From Carex sylvatica (lineage: Eukaryota > Streptophyta > Magnoliopsida > Poales > Cyperaceae), in assembly GCA_964058845.1 (NCBI GenBank), contig CAXKVR010000091.1, forward strand, positions 186,001 to 250,000: a DNA stretch of 64,000 bases, read 5' to 3'. This document shows positions 31,289 to 43,054 of the stretch, in pieces; within the stretch, counting starts at the first letter, position 1; the number at the start of each line of letters is the position of its first letter. Under the pieces are notes generated by a model that did not search any database, was not told the origin of the DNA, and saw only the letters and a program-made list of their open reading frames with translations. The position numbers and the translations under genes were made by a program.

Positions 31289-33791
31289 TGTGACATAATG
31301 AACAAGTTCCTTAATAAATGGCTACAATTTCCTCTGGGTGCGGATGGTGGTGCAGATGGGCACACGCACTGCGGGTGAGTTCTGTACTCTTCTGAAAATT
31401 TCGCTAAGTACTGAATGCGGATGGGAGCATCCGCACTGGCCTCAGTGCGTCCGCACTAGGCTCGGACATTTTTCTGCGCCGTGAGTGCGGCTGGACGGAT
31501 CCGCAGTGCGGATGATTGATCCGCACTGGGGTGTGTTTGTTATTTGCGCAGTGAATGCGGCTGGATGGATCCGCAGTGCGGATGAGTGATCCGCACTGGG
31601 GTGTATTATGTGCTATTTTTGATATTTTTGAGGGACTTATTCGCAAAATGGATAAAATAAACATCTTCTCTCTTTCTCTTTCTCTTTTTAATAAATAAAA
31701 TATTACATAAGGGCCTATTTGTAACACACATTTTAAAGTTTGGTAATATTAATAAAATGAAGGGGTATATGTGCAAAATTCCAATTATTAATCAATTTTT
31801 CCTTTCTTCTCATTTCATTTCCACCGAATGAATTGGATTAAAATTACGGGAGAGTTAGGTTTAGAGCCGAACCAAAGGGAAAGAGAGAGAGAGAGAGAAA
31901 TTAAGCGCGGAATCTGATCGAACTGACCGGAAAATCGAGATTCGAGCTGAATTGACGATCCTTGATCGATTAGAAAGGTTCAATTTGGTATATATTTCTC
32001 CCTGGTAATTTCTTGAAAAACCCTAATTTATTCGAGTTATTCGATTTGTCATGATTTCGGTTGAAATTTGTAATTAGGGTTTCGTAATCGAGTTCTAGCT
32101 CGATTAGTTGTTAATTTATGATAATTGATCTTCCTTTTCTCTTGGAAACCCTAATTCAATTGATTTGTTATATTTTGGTGAAATTCGGATTCGAATTTGA
32201 TTTGAAACGTTATAACTCAATAATCGGATTGATTTTCTTGTGGAATTTGGAATTGAACTAAGGTTTTTGGGTTGGGTCGTAATGGAAAGGAATTGTGATA
32301 GTTTCAAGTGAAACTCTGGAAATTGTTGGAATTAATCGAGTTATAACTTCGTAAAACATATCGATTCATGTTGTTTATTCAGGACTACCGATTGAATTGG
32401 AATTCGAATTAGGGTTTGGTAATGGTGTTGACTTATCCGATATTAATCGAACGCGTTAATCGAATTTAACGTGTAAAATAGGTGGTAATCATACGAGGCA
32501 AAGGATTTCTGGGTCGTTCGAGACGCCTGAGCCTTAGTCGAGCGCGCTATTACTCAGGTGCGGGGTTTCTGGACTTGTCTGATAGTTTATATTCAGGAAT
32601 TAAACTGTGTTTTGATTCATATGCATTGCATTGCCCAAATAAAGTGAAACTCGAATTATTTAATCTGATTGATTTGCATGCTGGTATGGTTATTATTTGT
32701 GTTGATCTGAATGATCTGATTTTGGAATTAAAGTCACCGTGCTTTATATCACCATCGGTTGGTGGATATGGTATTATTGTCATCCACCGTGATGACGACA
32801 CCCAGAGGGTGAATCCGGATTTGTCAAAGTCTAATGCATGGACGTTTGACGCTCAGTGTTCTAAAGCTTTAGATCGTCTGGCCCTCGGCAGTTCCCAGTA
32901 CCGGTTGGGACGAGGGGTAAGTGACTTTGTATTATGATTTTGGTTATGGGTGACTGTGTATCGGAGGCATTACCCAGGGGGTAACGCGTTTGGATGGTCA
33001 ATTGGATTTATATGGATTTTCCGGATATGAATTGGAACCAGACTTTTAATTAAACAGTTAAGCCTGTAACTACAGATGAGTGTCATGAGAAAAGGTTTTA
33101 CCTGGCATAGCCGTCTGTAGGTGTCTGTAACCCTACAGATGAGTGGGAACGAATTGGGGTCTAGTTTGGTGGAACATCTGTAGTTACTACCAGATATTCT
33201 GAAATCGAGTTAAACCAAACATTGTGTGCTTGAATTTCATCTTGGCAATTCCTGAATTGTGATTTCATTTGGATAAATGTTGTCGGGTTTGTGCATTTTT
33301 GTTTATATATGATTATAAACTGATTTGAGCTTTATTTGTGTTTACTTTTTGAATATAATCTGTGATTGCAAGTCCAGGGACGATTTGTGGCAATTTATCG
33401 CACTGAGAATTCAATTCTCATCCCCTCTTTTGGGTTAATTTTTCAGGTACCGGTTCGGCAGATCCGAGAGAGACACGAGGTCGGTAGGCCTGGTTTTCAC
33501 CGCTGCTTAGTTGTCTGGTATTTTGACATTAGAGACATGTATATATTTATGTTTTGATTGTATATATATATTCTCTATGTCATCATGTGATGCGTATCCA
33601 TCGAGATACGGGTTTTGTATGATATTACCTGACCAGTTGGGATTTATGAACTGTTTTTCTTAGTTATTTGTTTGTTTGTTTGGTTGTGTTTTACTTTCTA
33701 TTATATCGTACTTGCCTTGTAGGCATACGGGCAACCGTATGTCTACGGCAGGAGGCACCCGTCACGCCTCGTGGGGCCGCGGGGTGTGACA
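31289..33791 (+). mobile_element. Ty3/gypsy 5' LTR (LTR1)
   Basis: The LTR begins TGTGACATAATGAA and ends CGGGGTGTGACA. The 5-bp target duplication GATTA precedes it (31284-31288). It is 2503 bp, 125 bp shorter than LTR2 because the segment matching 38251-38375 is missing right after the first 14 bases. About nine substitutions separate it from LTR2. Near its start (31330-31600) it carries an array of AGTGCGG/CCGCACT inverted motifs. Confidence 0.9.
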
Positions 33792-33805
33792 GGTCCTTCC
33801 CCGGT

Positions 33806-33817
33806 TGGTATCAGAGC
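33806..33817 (+). other. Primer-binding site (initiator Met tRNA)
   Basis: TGGTATCAGAGC lies 14 bp after the LTR end. The spacer GGTCCTTCCCCGGT is longer than the few bases usual in LTR elements. Confidence 0.85.
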
Positions 33818-33944
33818 ATGATTTAGAACCTGAACCAGACTTGTTTGGATACGAGAGTGGTATACGTATTAATGGGGTCGTTGCGACTATACAAATTTTG
33901 TATGATATATCGAATATTATAAACTAACTTTGTTTATTCAGAAA

Positions 33945-36900
33945 ATGGAAACACCACACCGAGGTAGAGGTAGACCTCGGAGGAATCAGGAATTGATTAT
34001 CGAGCCGGCTGTGGATCAGGCTGGAGCTGGTCCAGCTGGTGCTGAGGGAGCTGGTGGCGCTGGAGGAGCGCCAGGTAGAGACCGGGACATAGATGACCGA
34101 CTGATTGCGGCCTACGAGAGAGGTCGCCAAGCAGAGATGCGGGATGCAGCACCGGTGGCTCACGGTGGTGCACCCGAAGAGTTTAGAAGGCTTTATGATT
34201 CATTCCTGCGCTTGAATCCGCCGCGCTATGATGGAACCGGCGGGTATGCGGCAGCCGAGGAATGGCTGGCGCAGATTAATGCAAAGCTGAATTTATGCCG
34301 CGCACCTGAGGATGATAAAGTAGAGGTAACTGAGCAGCAATTGGAGGGTGACGCGAGGTTCTGGTGGGACGGGGCCCGACGCAGTTATGTCGGGGAAGAA
34401 GCGAGAATTCCGTGGGAATGGTTTGAACAGCAGTTCAACCGGAGGTTTCTGAGCAATATTCAACGTGAAGCGTTGCGGAGAAAGTTTCTGGAATTGAGGC
34501 AAAATGGGCGTCCGGTGGGGGATTACAATAGTGAGTTTCTGGCGTTATCGCGTTATGCATCAGATATTCAGAATGACGCGGTAAGGTATCACAGGCACTA
34601 TTTGGATGGTTTAGATGGAAATATTTCGATGATTGTTGATACTCCGACTGCTACGGAGTTGCAATCTATGATGGATCATGCAGAGCAGATAGAGATGCAT
34701 GGTAAGCGGAGGAAAGAGCAACTGACCGAAAGAAATGTAAAACAGAAGGATGCTCAGAGTGGGCAAATGTCGAGGTCGAGGGGAGGATCATCATTTGCTA
34801 GACCCCCTCGGTCGAATATGGTGCCGAGACCCCCGTTTAGACAGATCTCTATGCCGGGTTTTAGACCGGTGATTCCTTCGCAATGGTGCCGATCGTGCAA
34901 TCAAGCGCACGACGAGGTTGAGTGTAGGCGCAAGACTAGCGCTTGTTTCGTATGTGGTAGCGCAGGACATTGGGCGAGGGAGTGCCCGAATGCGCTTATG
35001 AGGATGCGAGGCGCTGGTAGCGCGGGAGGGTCCGCTAGCGTTGGGCGCGGAGCGCCAACGTGGCGTGGACGTGGTGCATCTCAAGCTAGCGGGGCTAACG
35101 CTAGGAGGGCTAGCAGCGCCGGTAGCGTCGGCAGGAACGATGGCAGGGCGGCGGCGAATGCGCTTAACATTGTTGGAACTTCGCGCAACGCTGCAACTGC
35201 GCTGGGAGATGGCCAGACTGACGTCATGACAGGTATACTCTCTATATCTGATCAGGATGCGTATTGTTTGATTGATACAGGGTGCAGCCATTCTATTGTG
35301 TCGAGGGAATTGGTAGAAAAAGGGAGTTGGCCAATTGAAACATGTAATCAAGTTGTAAATGTTCAAACCCCGTTTGGTTCAACTGATCAAGGAATCACTT
35401 TATGCCGAAACCGAAAGATTAAGATAGATGGAAGGGAGTTCGAGGCGGACTTGTTGGTGATGGAGATTACCGGTTACGACGTGTTATTGGGTATGGACTG
35501 GTTGACGAGACACGCTGCTACTATTGATTGTCCGCATCGTCGGATCCATTTCGCAAATTCGAGAGGTATGTCTTGCATACTCAATTGTAGAGAAATTGGA
35601 AAACTAACACCGTGTATTTCGGCTGTAGAGATGAAACATTTATTAGAATCAGGGTGTGATGCTTACTTGGCGGCCGTGGTTTATGCGTCTGCGGCAGTTC
35701 CAGAAATCAGCACCATTCCGGTGGTTTCGGAATTTGTGGATGTATTTCCGGAAGAGATTGTAGGGTTGCCACCAGAGCGAGAAGTGGAGTTCGGTATCGA
35801 ACTGGTACCGGGCACAACACCGATTTCAAAGGCGCCGTATCGAATGGCACCGGCAGAACTGAAAGAACTCAAGGCACAGTTGGAAGATATGATGGAGAGT
35901 GGATTTATCAGACCTAGCACGTCGCCATGGGGCGCGCCAGTATTGTTTGTCAAGAAGAAAGATGGAACATTGCGGTTATGTATTGATTACCGCGAGCTGA
36001 ACAAGGTAACTGTGAAAAATAAATATCCGTTACCTCGGATTGACGATCTGTTTGATCAGTTGCAAGGATCCTCAATATATTCAAAGATTGATCTGAGAAC
36101 AGGGTATCACCAGTTGAGAATACGACCGAGCGATGTGGATAAAACAGCGTTCCGTACAAGGTACGGGCATTATGAATATCTGGTTATGCTGTTTGGGCTG
36201 ACGAACGCACCGGCAGCGTTCATGGACTTGATGCACCGTGTGTTTCACGATCTGTTGGATTCTACAATTGTGGTGTTCATTGATGATATACTGGTGTATT
36301 CGCGCTCGCGAGAAGAACATGAGGTACATCTTAGAATTGTGTTGCAAAGATTGCGTGAACATCAGTTATTCGCAAAGTTGTCGAAATGTGAATTTTGGTT
36401 GGAGGAAGTTACCTTTTTGGGGCATGTGGTTTCTGGAAAAGGGTTAGCGGTGGATTCTGAAAAGATTCGGGCTGTGACAGATTGGAAAAGGCCGGAGACA
36501 GTTACTGAAATTCGCAGCTTTCTGGGGTTAGCTGGGTACTACAGGAGATTTGTACTCGGGTTTTCGCGGTTAGCTGCGCCACTTACAAAATTGTTGCACA
36601 AAGGCGTGAAATTTGATTGGGGTACCGCGCAAGATAAAAGTTTTGAGGAATTGAAGAGTCGGCTGGTATCCGCGCTAGTTCTTGCTATGCCGACTGCTGA
36701 TAAAGAGTACACGGTTTACACCGATGCATCTCGATTGGGTTTGGGTTGCGTATTGATGCAAGATGATCATGTAATTGCCTACGCATCTCGGCAATTGCGA
36801 CCGCACGAGCAAAACTACCCGACGCATGATTTAGAGTTAGCGGCAGTGATATTTGCGCTGAAAATTTGGCGGCATTACTTGTATGGCGTGAAATGCCGAA

Positions 36901-37394
36901 TCTATACTGATCATCAAAGTCTGAAATACATCTTCACGCAAGGGGAGTTAAATTTGAGACAAAGGCGGTGGTTAGAATTGATGAAAGACTATGACTTGGA
37001 TATCCAGTATCATGCAGGAAAAGCGAACAGTGTAGCAGATGCATTGAGCAGAAAGAGTCAGGTAAACCTGGCGTCGGTGATTACAAGTGAAATGCATCTT
37101 CTCGAGGAAATGCGCAGAATGGAAATACATGTTGGCGCGTCACGCGAATTAGCGTTGGAAGTTGCATCTAAATGTAATAGAAGTGAGGTTGGGACTAGCG
37201 CAACTGCAATTGCGTCGGTTGTGCTAGCAGCGGTTGAAATCCGATCGGAATTACACGAGCAGATTCGTGCAGAGCAACAGAATGATCCGAGATGTCAGAA
37301 ATTCAAACTGCACTATGAGTCAAATGCAGATTCACCGTTTCAGGTTCAAGGAGATGGCATCTTGCGGTTTCACGACCGCATGAGTATCGTATAA
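33945..37394 (+). CDS. Ty3/gypsy gag-pol, integrase missing
   Basis: One uninterrupted frame encodes gag and pol. I take the ATG at 33945 ([14 protein letters not shown]). Gag spans about residues 60-300 and ends in the zinc knuckle [15 protein letters not shown] near 335. The protease motif [12 protein letters not shown] is near 442. Reverse transcriptase runs from about 600 with [14 protein letters not shown] and the catalytic [11 protein letters not shown] near 776. RNase H starts [10 protein letters not shown] near 924 and ends at [12 protein letters not shown]. The frame stops soon after, because at 37381 the sequence switches to the duplicated CACTA flank; the final residues SIV come from that flank. 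Integrase, polypurine tract and chromodomain are absent. A single gag-pol frame, Met-tRNA primer and 2.5-kb LTRs suggest a chromovirus such as Tekay/Del, which is an inference. Confidence 0.9.
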   Translation: METPHRGRGRPRRNQELIIEPAVDQAGAGPAGAEGAGGAGGAPGRDRDIDDRLIAAYERGRQAEMRDAAPVAHGGAPEEFRRLYDSFLRLNPPRYDGTGGYAAAEEWLAQINAKLNLCRAPEDDKVEVTEQQLEGDARFWWDGARRSYVGEEARIPWEWFEQQFNRRFLSNIQREALRRKFLELRQNGRPVGDYNSEFLALSRYASDIQNDAVRYHRHYLDGLDGNISMIVDTPTATELQSMMDHAEQIEMHGKRRKEQLTERNVKQKDAQSGQMSRSRGGSSFARPPRSNMVPRPPFRQISMPGFRPVIPSQWCRSCNQAHDEVECRRKTSACFVCGSAGHWARECPNALMRMRGAGSAGGSASVGRGAPTWRGRGASQASGANARRASSAGSVGRNDGRAAANALNIVGTSRNAATALGDGQTDVMTGILSISDQDAYCLIDTGCSHSIVSRELVEKGSWPIETCNQVVNVQTPFGSTDQGITLCRNRKIKIDGREFEADLLVMEITGYDVLLGMDWLTRHAATIDCPHRRIHFANSRGMSCILNCREIGKLTPCISAVEMKHLLESGCDAYLAAVVYASAAVPEISTIPVVSEFVDVFPEEIVGLPPEREVEFGIELVPGTTPISKAPYRMAPAELKELKAQLEDMMESGFIRPSTSPWGAPVLFVKKKDGTLRLCIDYRELNKVTVKNKYPLPRIDDLFDQLQGSSIYSKIDLRTGYHQLRIRPSDVDKTAFRTRYGHYEYLVMLFGLTNAPAAFMDLMHRVFHDLLDSTIVVFIDDILVYSRSREEHEVHLRIVLQRLREHQLFAKLSKCEFWLEEVTFLGHVVSGKGLAVDSEKIRAVTDWKRPETVTEIRSFLGLAGYYRRFVLGFSRLAAPLTKLLHKGVKFDWGTAQDKSFEELKSRLVSALVLAMPTADKEYTVYTDASRLGLGCVLMQDDHVIAYASRQLRPHEQNYPTHDLELAAVIFALKIWRHYLYGVKCRIYTDHQSLKYIFTQGELNLRQRRWLELMKDYDLDIQYHAGKANSVADALSRKSQVNLASVITSEMHLLEEMRRMEIHVGASRELALEVASKCNRSEVGTSATAIASVVLAAVEIRSELHEQIRAEQQNDPRCQKFKLHYESNADSPFQVQGDGILRFHDRMSIV

Positions 37395-38236
37395 ATTTAA
37401 ACAAGAGAACTAAATGCTTTAAAATTTACTCGGAGCCTCGTTATACTGAATATGTCTCCACGAGATGGTAAGTTCATTATTTTTGTTCACTAAATGCTTT
37501 AAAATTTGACCCTTGAAATTCTACTGGTACCTCAAAAACCCCAAATGACCTTCTGTGACAGATCAGCCATTGCAGGCTGATCAGAAGTCCAAACCAAAAA
37601 TCCACATGAACAATCAGGTAGAGGACTAAAAAACACACACTTTAAACTCAAAGTTTACATTCATATCATTTTTATATGATTTACTAGCTATTTTTAAAGT
37701 TTCCTTTATGAATCTCCAAAAAAATGTTGTTTTCTGCATCTTTTACCAATCTGCCACTGCATTCAAGCATCTGTTAAAATTAGTTAGAAAATTACAAAAA
37801 TCCTGAACTTGGCAAGCATGTAGTTTAGACTTTCCTTTACATTTCTATAAAAAGAACAAAAAATTTGGCTTTGTAGATTGTCCATAATGAATTTTTAAAC
37901 ATTGGCTGACAACAGCTAAACTCAGATCTGGGTTGGTTTTCTTTCCATTGACCTATCTCGATCTTCTCTTCCTACTTTAGATATATTTTTTTTCAATTGC
38001 TAAAACAACATTGCTTATGTTTATAATTTTGCTTAATGGGTGAGCTTGTGTTAATTTGAGAATAATTTGTAGAGCGAGTTTGTATGGAGTGAATACACTT
38101 CTACGGTATATTGTCATACTACCCTCTTGTCATATACTTTATCATTGTGATATTAAATTTAATGGCACAGATTCTAATTTTCACTAATTGCTATCCATAG
38201 GTTGTACTAGGTGAAGTGGCAATGTGAGGTTGATTA
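37381..38236. repeat. CACTA flank segment, copy 2 of the 856-bp duplication
   Basis: This is the same sequence as 30433-31288, joined to the truncated pol frame at its left edge and leading to GATTA and LTR2 at its right edge. I found no difference from copy 1 by eye. Confidence 0.9.
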
Positions 38237-40864
38237 TGTGACATAATGAATTTTATAATAAATATTTTATACTGACTGATTGAGTTAAGGCGTTAAGAAT
38301 CGAATAATAAATATAGAAAAACGGTCCAGTGCGGATGGATGACCCGCACTGCGGGTGGCTTCACCCGCACTGGGACAAGTTCCTTAATAAATGGCTACAA
38401 TTTCCTCTGGGTGCGGATGGTGGTGCGGATGGGCACACGCACTGCGGGTGAGTTCTGTACTCTTCTGAAAATTTCGCTAAGTACTGAATGCGGATGGGAG
38501 CATCCGCACTGGCCTCAGTGCGTCCGCACTAGGCTCGGACATTTTTCTACGCCGTGAGTGCGGCTGGACGGATCCGCAGTGCGGATGATTGATCCGCACT
38601 GGGGTGTGTTTGTTATTTGCGCAGTGAATGCGGCTGGATGGATCCGCAGTGCGGATGAGTGATCCGCACTGGGGTGTATTATGTGCTATTTTTGATATTT
38701 TTGAGGGACTTATTCGCAAAATGGATAAAATAAACATCTTCTCTCTTTCTCTTTCTCTTTTTAATAAATAAAATATTACATAAGGGCCTATTTGTAACAC
38801 ACATTTTAAAGTTTGGTAATATTAATAAAATGAAGGGGTATATGTGCAAAATTCCAATTATTAATCAATTTTTCCTTTCTTCTCATTTCATTTCCACCGA
38901 ATGAATTGGATTAAAATTACGGGAGAGTTAGGTTTAGAGCCGAACCAAAGGGAAAGAGAGAGAGAGAGAGAAATTAAGCGCGGAATCTGATCGAACTGAC
39001 CGGAAAATCGAGATTCGAGCTGAATTGACGATCCTTGATCGATTAGAAAGCTTCAATTTGGTATATATTTCTCCCTGGTAATTTCTTGAAAAACCCTAAT
39101 TTATTCGAGTTATTCGATTTGTCATGATTTCGGTTGAAATTTGTAATTAGGGTTTCGTAATCGAGTTCTAGCTCGATTAGTTGTTAATTTATGATAATTG
39201 ATCTTCCTTTTCTCTTGGAAACCCTAATTCAATTGATTTGTTATATTTTGGTGAAATTCGGATTCGAATTTGATTTGAAACGTTATAACTCGATAATCGG
39301 ATTGATTTTCTTGTGGAATTTGGAATTGAACTAAGGTTTTTGGGTTGGGTCGTAATGGAAAGGAATTGTGATAGTTTCAAGTGAAACTCTGGAAATTGTT
39401 GGAATTAATCGAGTTATAACTTCGTAAAACATATCGATTCATGTTGTTTATTCAGGACTACCGATTGAATTGGAATTCGAATTAGGGTTTGGTAATGGTG
39501 TTGACTTATCCGATATTAATCGAACGCGTTAATCGAATTTAACGTGTAAAATAGGTGGTAATCATACGAGGCAAAGGATTTCTGGGTCGTTCGAGACGCC
39601 TGAGCCTTAGTCGAGCGCGCTATTACTCAGGTGCGGGGTTTCTGGACTTGTCTGATAGTTTATATTCAGGAATTAAACTGTGTTTTGATTCATATGCATT
39701 GCATTGCCCAAATAAAGTGAAACTCGAATTATTTAATCTGATTGATTTGCATGCTGGTATGGTTATTATTTGTGTTGATCTGAATGATCTGATTTTGGAA
39801 TTAAAGTCACCGTGCTTTATATCACCATCGGTTGGTGGATATGGTATTATTGTCATCCACCGTGATGACGACACCCAGGGGGTGAATCCAGATTTGTCAA
39901 AGTCTAATGCATGGACGTTTGACGCTCAGTGTTCTAAAGCTTTAGATCGTCTGGCCCTCGGCAGTTCCCAGTACCGGTTGGGACGAGGGGTAAGTGACTT
40001 TGTATTATGATTTTGGTTATGGGTGACTGTGTATCGGAGGCATTACCCAGGGGGTAACGCGTTTGGATGGTCAATTGGATTTATATGGATTTTCCGGATA
40101 TGAATTGGAACCAGACTTTTAATTAAACAGTTAAGCCTGTAACTACAGATGAGTGTCATGAGAAAAGGTTTTACCTGGCATAGCCGTCTGTAGGTGTCTG
40201 TAACCCTACAGATGAGTGGGAACGAATTGGGGTCCAGTTTGGTGGAACATCTGTAGTTACTACCAGATATTCTGAAATCGAGTTAAACCAAACATTGTGT
40301 GCTTGAATTTCATCTTGGCAATTCCTGAATTGTGATTTCATTTGGATAAATGTTGTCGGGTTTGTGCATTTATGTTTATATATGATTATAAACTGATTTG
40401 AGCTTTATTTGTGTTTACTTTTTGAATATAATCTGTGATTGCAAGTCCAGGGATGATTTGTGGCAATTTATCGCACTGAGAATTCAATTCTCATCCCCTC
40501 TTTTGGGTTAATTTTTCAGGTACCGGTTCGGCAGATCCGAGAGAGACACGAGGTCGGTAGGCCTGGTTTTCACCGCTGCTTAGTTGTCTGGTATTTTGAC
40601 ATTAGAGACATGTATATATTTATGTTTTGATTGTATATATATATTCTCTATGTCATCATGTGATGCGTATCCATCGAGATACGGGTTTTGTATGATATTA
40701 CCTGACCAGTTGGGATTTATGAACTGTTTTTCTTAGTTATTTGTTTGTTTGTTTGGTTGTGTTTTACTTTCTATTATATCGTACTTGCCTTGTAGGCATA
40801 CGGGCAACCGTATGTCTACGGCAGGAGGCACCCGTCACGCCTCGTGGGGCCGCGGGGTGTGACA
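38237..40864 (+). mobile_element. Ty3/gypsy LTR (LTR2), arranged like a solo LTR
   Basis: It is 2628 bp, starts TGTGACATAATGAATTTT and ends CGGGGTGTGACA. GATTA flanks it on both sides (38232-38236 and 40865-40869), exactly as for a solo LTR at the insertion site that also holds LTR1. It keeps the full 5' part that LTR1 lacks. A TATATA promoter-like box is at about 40633. Confidence 0.9.
38322..38676. repeat. Array of GCGG/CCGC inverted motifs in LTR2 (about 70-bp units)
   Basis: Motifs of the type AGTGCGGATGATTGATCCGC recur. GCGG/CCGC boxes at 38560, 38574, 38581, 38594 repeat at 38630, 38644, 38651, 38664, a 70-bp period; an earlier unit starts at 38490. A further quartet is at 38331-38368. 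Each pair can form a short hairpin. The same array, minus its first part, is in LTR1 at 31328-31602. Confidence 0.85.
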
Positions 40865-40869
40865 GATTA

Positions 40870-41165
40870 TGTTGAATAGGCCTCGTCAATTGATGTCATA
40901 TCATCTCGGGTGGTACTATCATTTATATCATTTAAGTCAAGTAAATAGATTTTTGATGGCAATTAACTTGGATAATTTGGTGTCTTTTGTGTGTTTTATG
41001 GATATATGGCATGTAATTTGGATAATTTTGAATGACAATTAACTTATTTGGTGTCTTTTGTTTGTGATTGTGGCATATTAATTTTTTAACGTCAATAAAT
41101 GTTAAATAGTAATATATGACTAGCAAAAATATGGAGGCTAGCCCAAATATAAACAGAACCATGCC
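40870..41165. other. CACTA interior right of the Ty3 locus
   Basis: AT-rich with TTTGGTGTCTTTTGT(T/G)TGT twice (about 40977 and 41049). No gene was recognised. The right subterminal repeats of the CACTA element follow. Confidence 0.4.
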
Positions 41166-41169
41166 AAAA

Positions 41170-41440
41170 AATTTATATCAATACTGACGGTTATAGAGCA
41201 AACAATGACTGTTTTTAATATCTATACTGACGTTTTTAACATCAACACCGACTGTTTTCAAAATAGTCAGTGTTGAATACCAACACTGACGCTTTAAAAA
41301 CAGTCAGTGTTGGTTTCAACACTGACTGTTTTTAAAGAGTCAGTAAAAGGTCACCTTCACTGGCGTCGACTTTACTGACGCCACTGTAACAATCGGTGTA
41401 GGGGTATTTGAACAGTCAGTGAAAGGGTTTTTTGTACTAG
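41170..41440. repeat. Right subterminal repeats of the CACTA element
   Basis: CAACACTGACTGTTTTTAAA, AAACAGTCAGTGTTGG and variants alternate up to the right terminus, mirroring the left end. Confidence 0.8.
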
Positions 41441-41445
41441 TGAAT

Positions 41446-41935
41446 GACTAAATCAATACAATGAGTTTCAAAGCCTATTAATCAAGGAAGGAACAATATC
41501 TGACAAGATTAAGCAACTTGATCAATACTTGAATTCTGTTACTTTCGACAATTTAAAGAAAGCAGCGTACGTCAGTTGCTTCAAATGGTGGAGATGATGG
41601 CTCGATGGAGAATGGAGACATGACCGGTTCGTTGGATGGCCTGGCGGAGGGAGCAAGTGAAGCATCAAGCAGAGAAAGAGAAAAAGGCAGGTCATCGTGA
41701 GTAGTAGAAACAGAAAAAGGAGAAACGACAATTTCTTTATGGTGAGAAGGAGAAGCGGACATGGAGACCGACTTTGTCCACTTCGGTAATCAGAAGGGTG
41801 ATCGGTAATCGAAGGAGGTGGGGAGAAAGGTTGAAACGGAGAAGGTGAAGAGACGCTCTTTCCTTCACTGGAGGGATCGTTCTTTTCTTTCCTACACTGC
41901 AGAGATTTGGATGCATCAAAAGCGCGCTAGAAAAG
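41446..41935 (-). other. Right interior of the outer element, captured-leader-like
   Basis: On the minus strand a pyrimidine-rich leader-like stretch (41935-41765) precedes an ATG at 41762 opening a Ser/Pro-rich 69-codon frame (MSASPSHHKEIVVSPF...). Together with the similar leader at the left end, both facing inwards, this suggests captured gene ends. I recognise no protein family. Confidence 0.3.
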
Positions 41936-42072
41936 GAAATGTAAAATTTATTTATGTTTTAATCTGGATTGTTCATCTAATTTAAGATGTTTGATTGATG
42001 ATCGGGAGCAATTGGGAGTAGATAAATTTGGGTGTATTTGAACCCTCTTCATATATATATATATATATATAA

Positions 42073-42450
42073 GAAATATGCTAATATGCTATGCGTAGCA
42101 TAGAGGGCCTCCGTGAAACTCCTCAATATTCAACTTTTTAAAATCCTAATAGTCGATTTGAACCGTTCATCTTGTTCTCTATATTAATATGTGTTTGGAG
42201 ATCAAATTTTATATTTTTTGAAATTTGTTTACTATTTTTTTAGATTTATTGAAATTTACTGTTTTCAGCAAATATAGACCATAAAAAATAGTAAAAAATT
42301 CCAAAAAATGTAAAATTTGGTCTCCAAACACATATTAATATGAAAAACAAGATGAACGGTTTGGATCGACCATTAGAATTGTGAAAAGTCGAATATTAAA
42401 CCGTTGCACGGAGACCCTCTGTGCTACGCATAGAATACTAGCAGGTTCCT
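42073..42450. mobile_element. Foldback MITE, family F3 copy d
   Basis: It begins GAAATATGCTAATATGCTAT and ends CTAGCAGGTTCCT. TA tracts lie on both sides. The part of the arm loop with GTGATTTTCAATAAATC is shorter than in the other copies. Confidence 0.75.
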
Positions 42451-42468
42451 ATATATATATATATATAT

Positions 42469-42964
42469 GAGCATGGCTACCATACATTGCAATGGGTAGG
42501 TATTTTTGTACATTGGGCTATAAATCACCGGATTCAAAGTCCAAATAACCGATCCAAACTATTCATGTTGTTCTCAATATTAATATGTGTTTGGAGACCA
42601 AATTTTATATTTTTTGGAAAGTTTTTATTTTTTGTTAGATTTATTGAAAATCGTTGTTTCTTATGGTCCAGATTTTTCTGAAATATAAGATTTTCAATAA
42701 ATAAAAAAACAGTGTTCTGAGAATTTTTAAATTCTTAAATGGATGATATTTTTCTTCCTTTATAAATTTAAAAAACATTGATTTTTAATAAATCTAAAAG
42801 AATAGTAAAAAAATTCAAATAAATGTAAAATTTGGCCTTCAAGCACATATTAATATGGAGAACAAGATTAATAGTTTGGATCGGTTATTTGGACTTTGAA
42901 TCCGGTAATTTATAGTCCAATGTATAAAAATGCCTACGCATTAGAATATATGATAGCCTTACTC
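42469..42964. mobile_element. Foldback MITE, family F1 copy c (composite)
   Basis: It starts GAGCATGGCTACC and ends ATAGCCTTACTC. The middle (about 42690-42765) holds AACAGTGTTCTGAGAATTTT and ATGATATTTTTCTTCCTTTA, the inverse of the odd left end of F1 copy b. It is therefore longer than the roughly 400-bp relatives and looks recombinant. Confidence 0.65.
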
Positions 42965-42967
42965 TTA

Positions 42968-42969
<2 letters not shown>

Positions 42970-43048
<79 letters not shown>

Positions 43049-43054
43049 ATATAT
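42970..43054. repeat. (TA)n microsatellite, about 85 bp
   Basis: A long TA tract lies between two foldback elements. Confidence 0.95.

Larger units (their letters stand above)
26207..41442. mobile_element. CACTA (En/Spm) element with nested Ty3 locus
   Basis: The left end CACTAGTACAAAAAACC (26207) is repeated inverted as GGTTTTTTGTACTAGTG ending at 41442. Both sides have AAT (26204-26206 and 41443-41445), the 3-bp target duplication expected of CACTA elements. Subterminal clusters of CAGTCAGTGTTG and CAACACTGACTG in both orientations lie at 26215-26440, 27665-27775, 28815-28935 and 41170-41440, the known type of transposase-binding region. No transposase was recognised inside, so it is probably non-autonomous. 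About 9.6 kb of it (31289-40864) is the Ty3 locus. Confidence 0.9.
23983..42047. mobile_element. Outer terminal-inverted-repeat element (18 kb with nested insertions)
   Basis: The left end GAGGGTTCAAATACACCC and the following 85 or so bases (including CAATTGCTTCCGATCATCAA) return inverted at 41960-42047, which ends GGGTGTATTTGAACCCTC. TA-rich tracts flank both ends, as for the small foldback elements, and the GAGGGTTC terminus resembles family F5. Without the nested CACTA element it is about 2.8 kb (23983-26206 plus 41446-42047). I recognise no transposase. It carries UTR-like and small exon-like pieces, so it may be a gene-fragment-carrying element. Confidence 0.7.

Noticed and set aside
31404..31727. 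Antisense 107-codon frames in LTR1 and LTR2 (also 38477-38800)
   Set aside because: They are translations of the GCGG/CCGC array and the neighbouring CT-rich tract; no protein signature.
32482..32937. A 151-codon open frame conserved in LTR1 and LTR2 (also 39555-40010) and in part in LTR3
   Set aside because: Compared by eye with LTR3, most base differences change the amino acid and LTR3 has a frameshift, so it does not evolve like a protein. It is LTR sequence that happens to be open.
34791..35366. Antisense 191-codon frame within gag-pol
   Set aside because: It is the shadow of the GC-rich gag region on the other strand.
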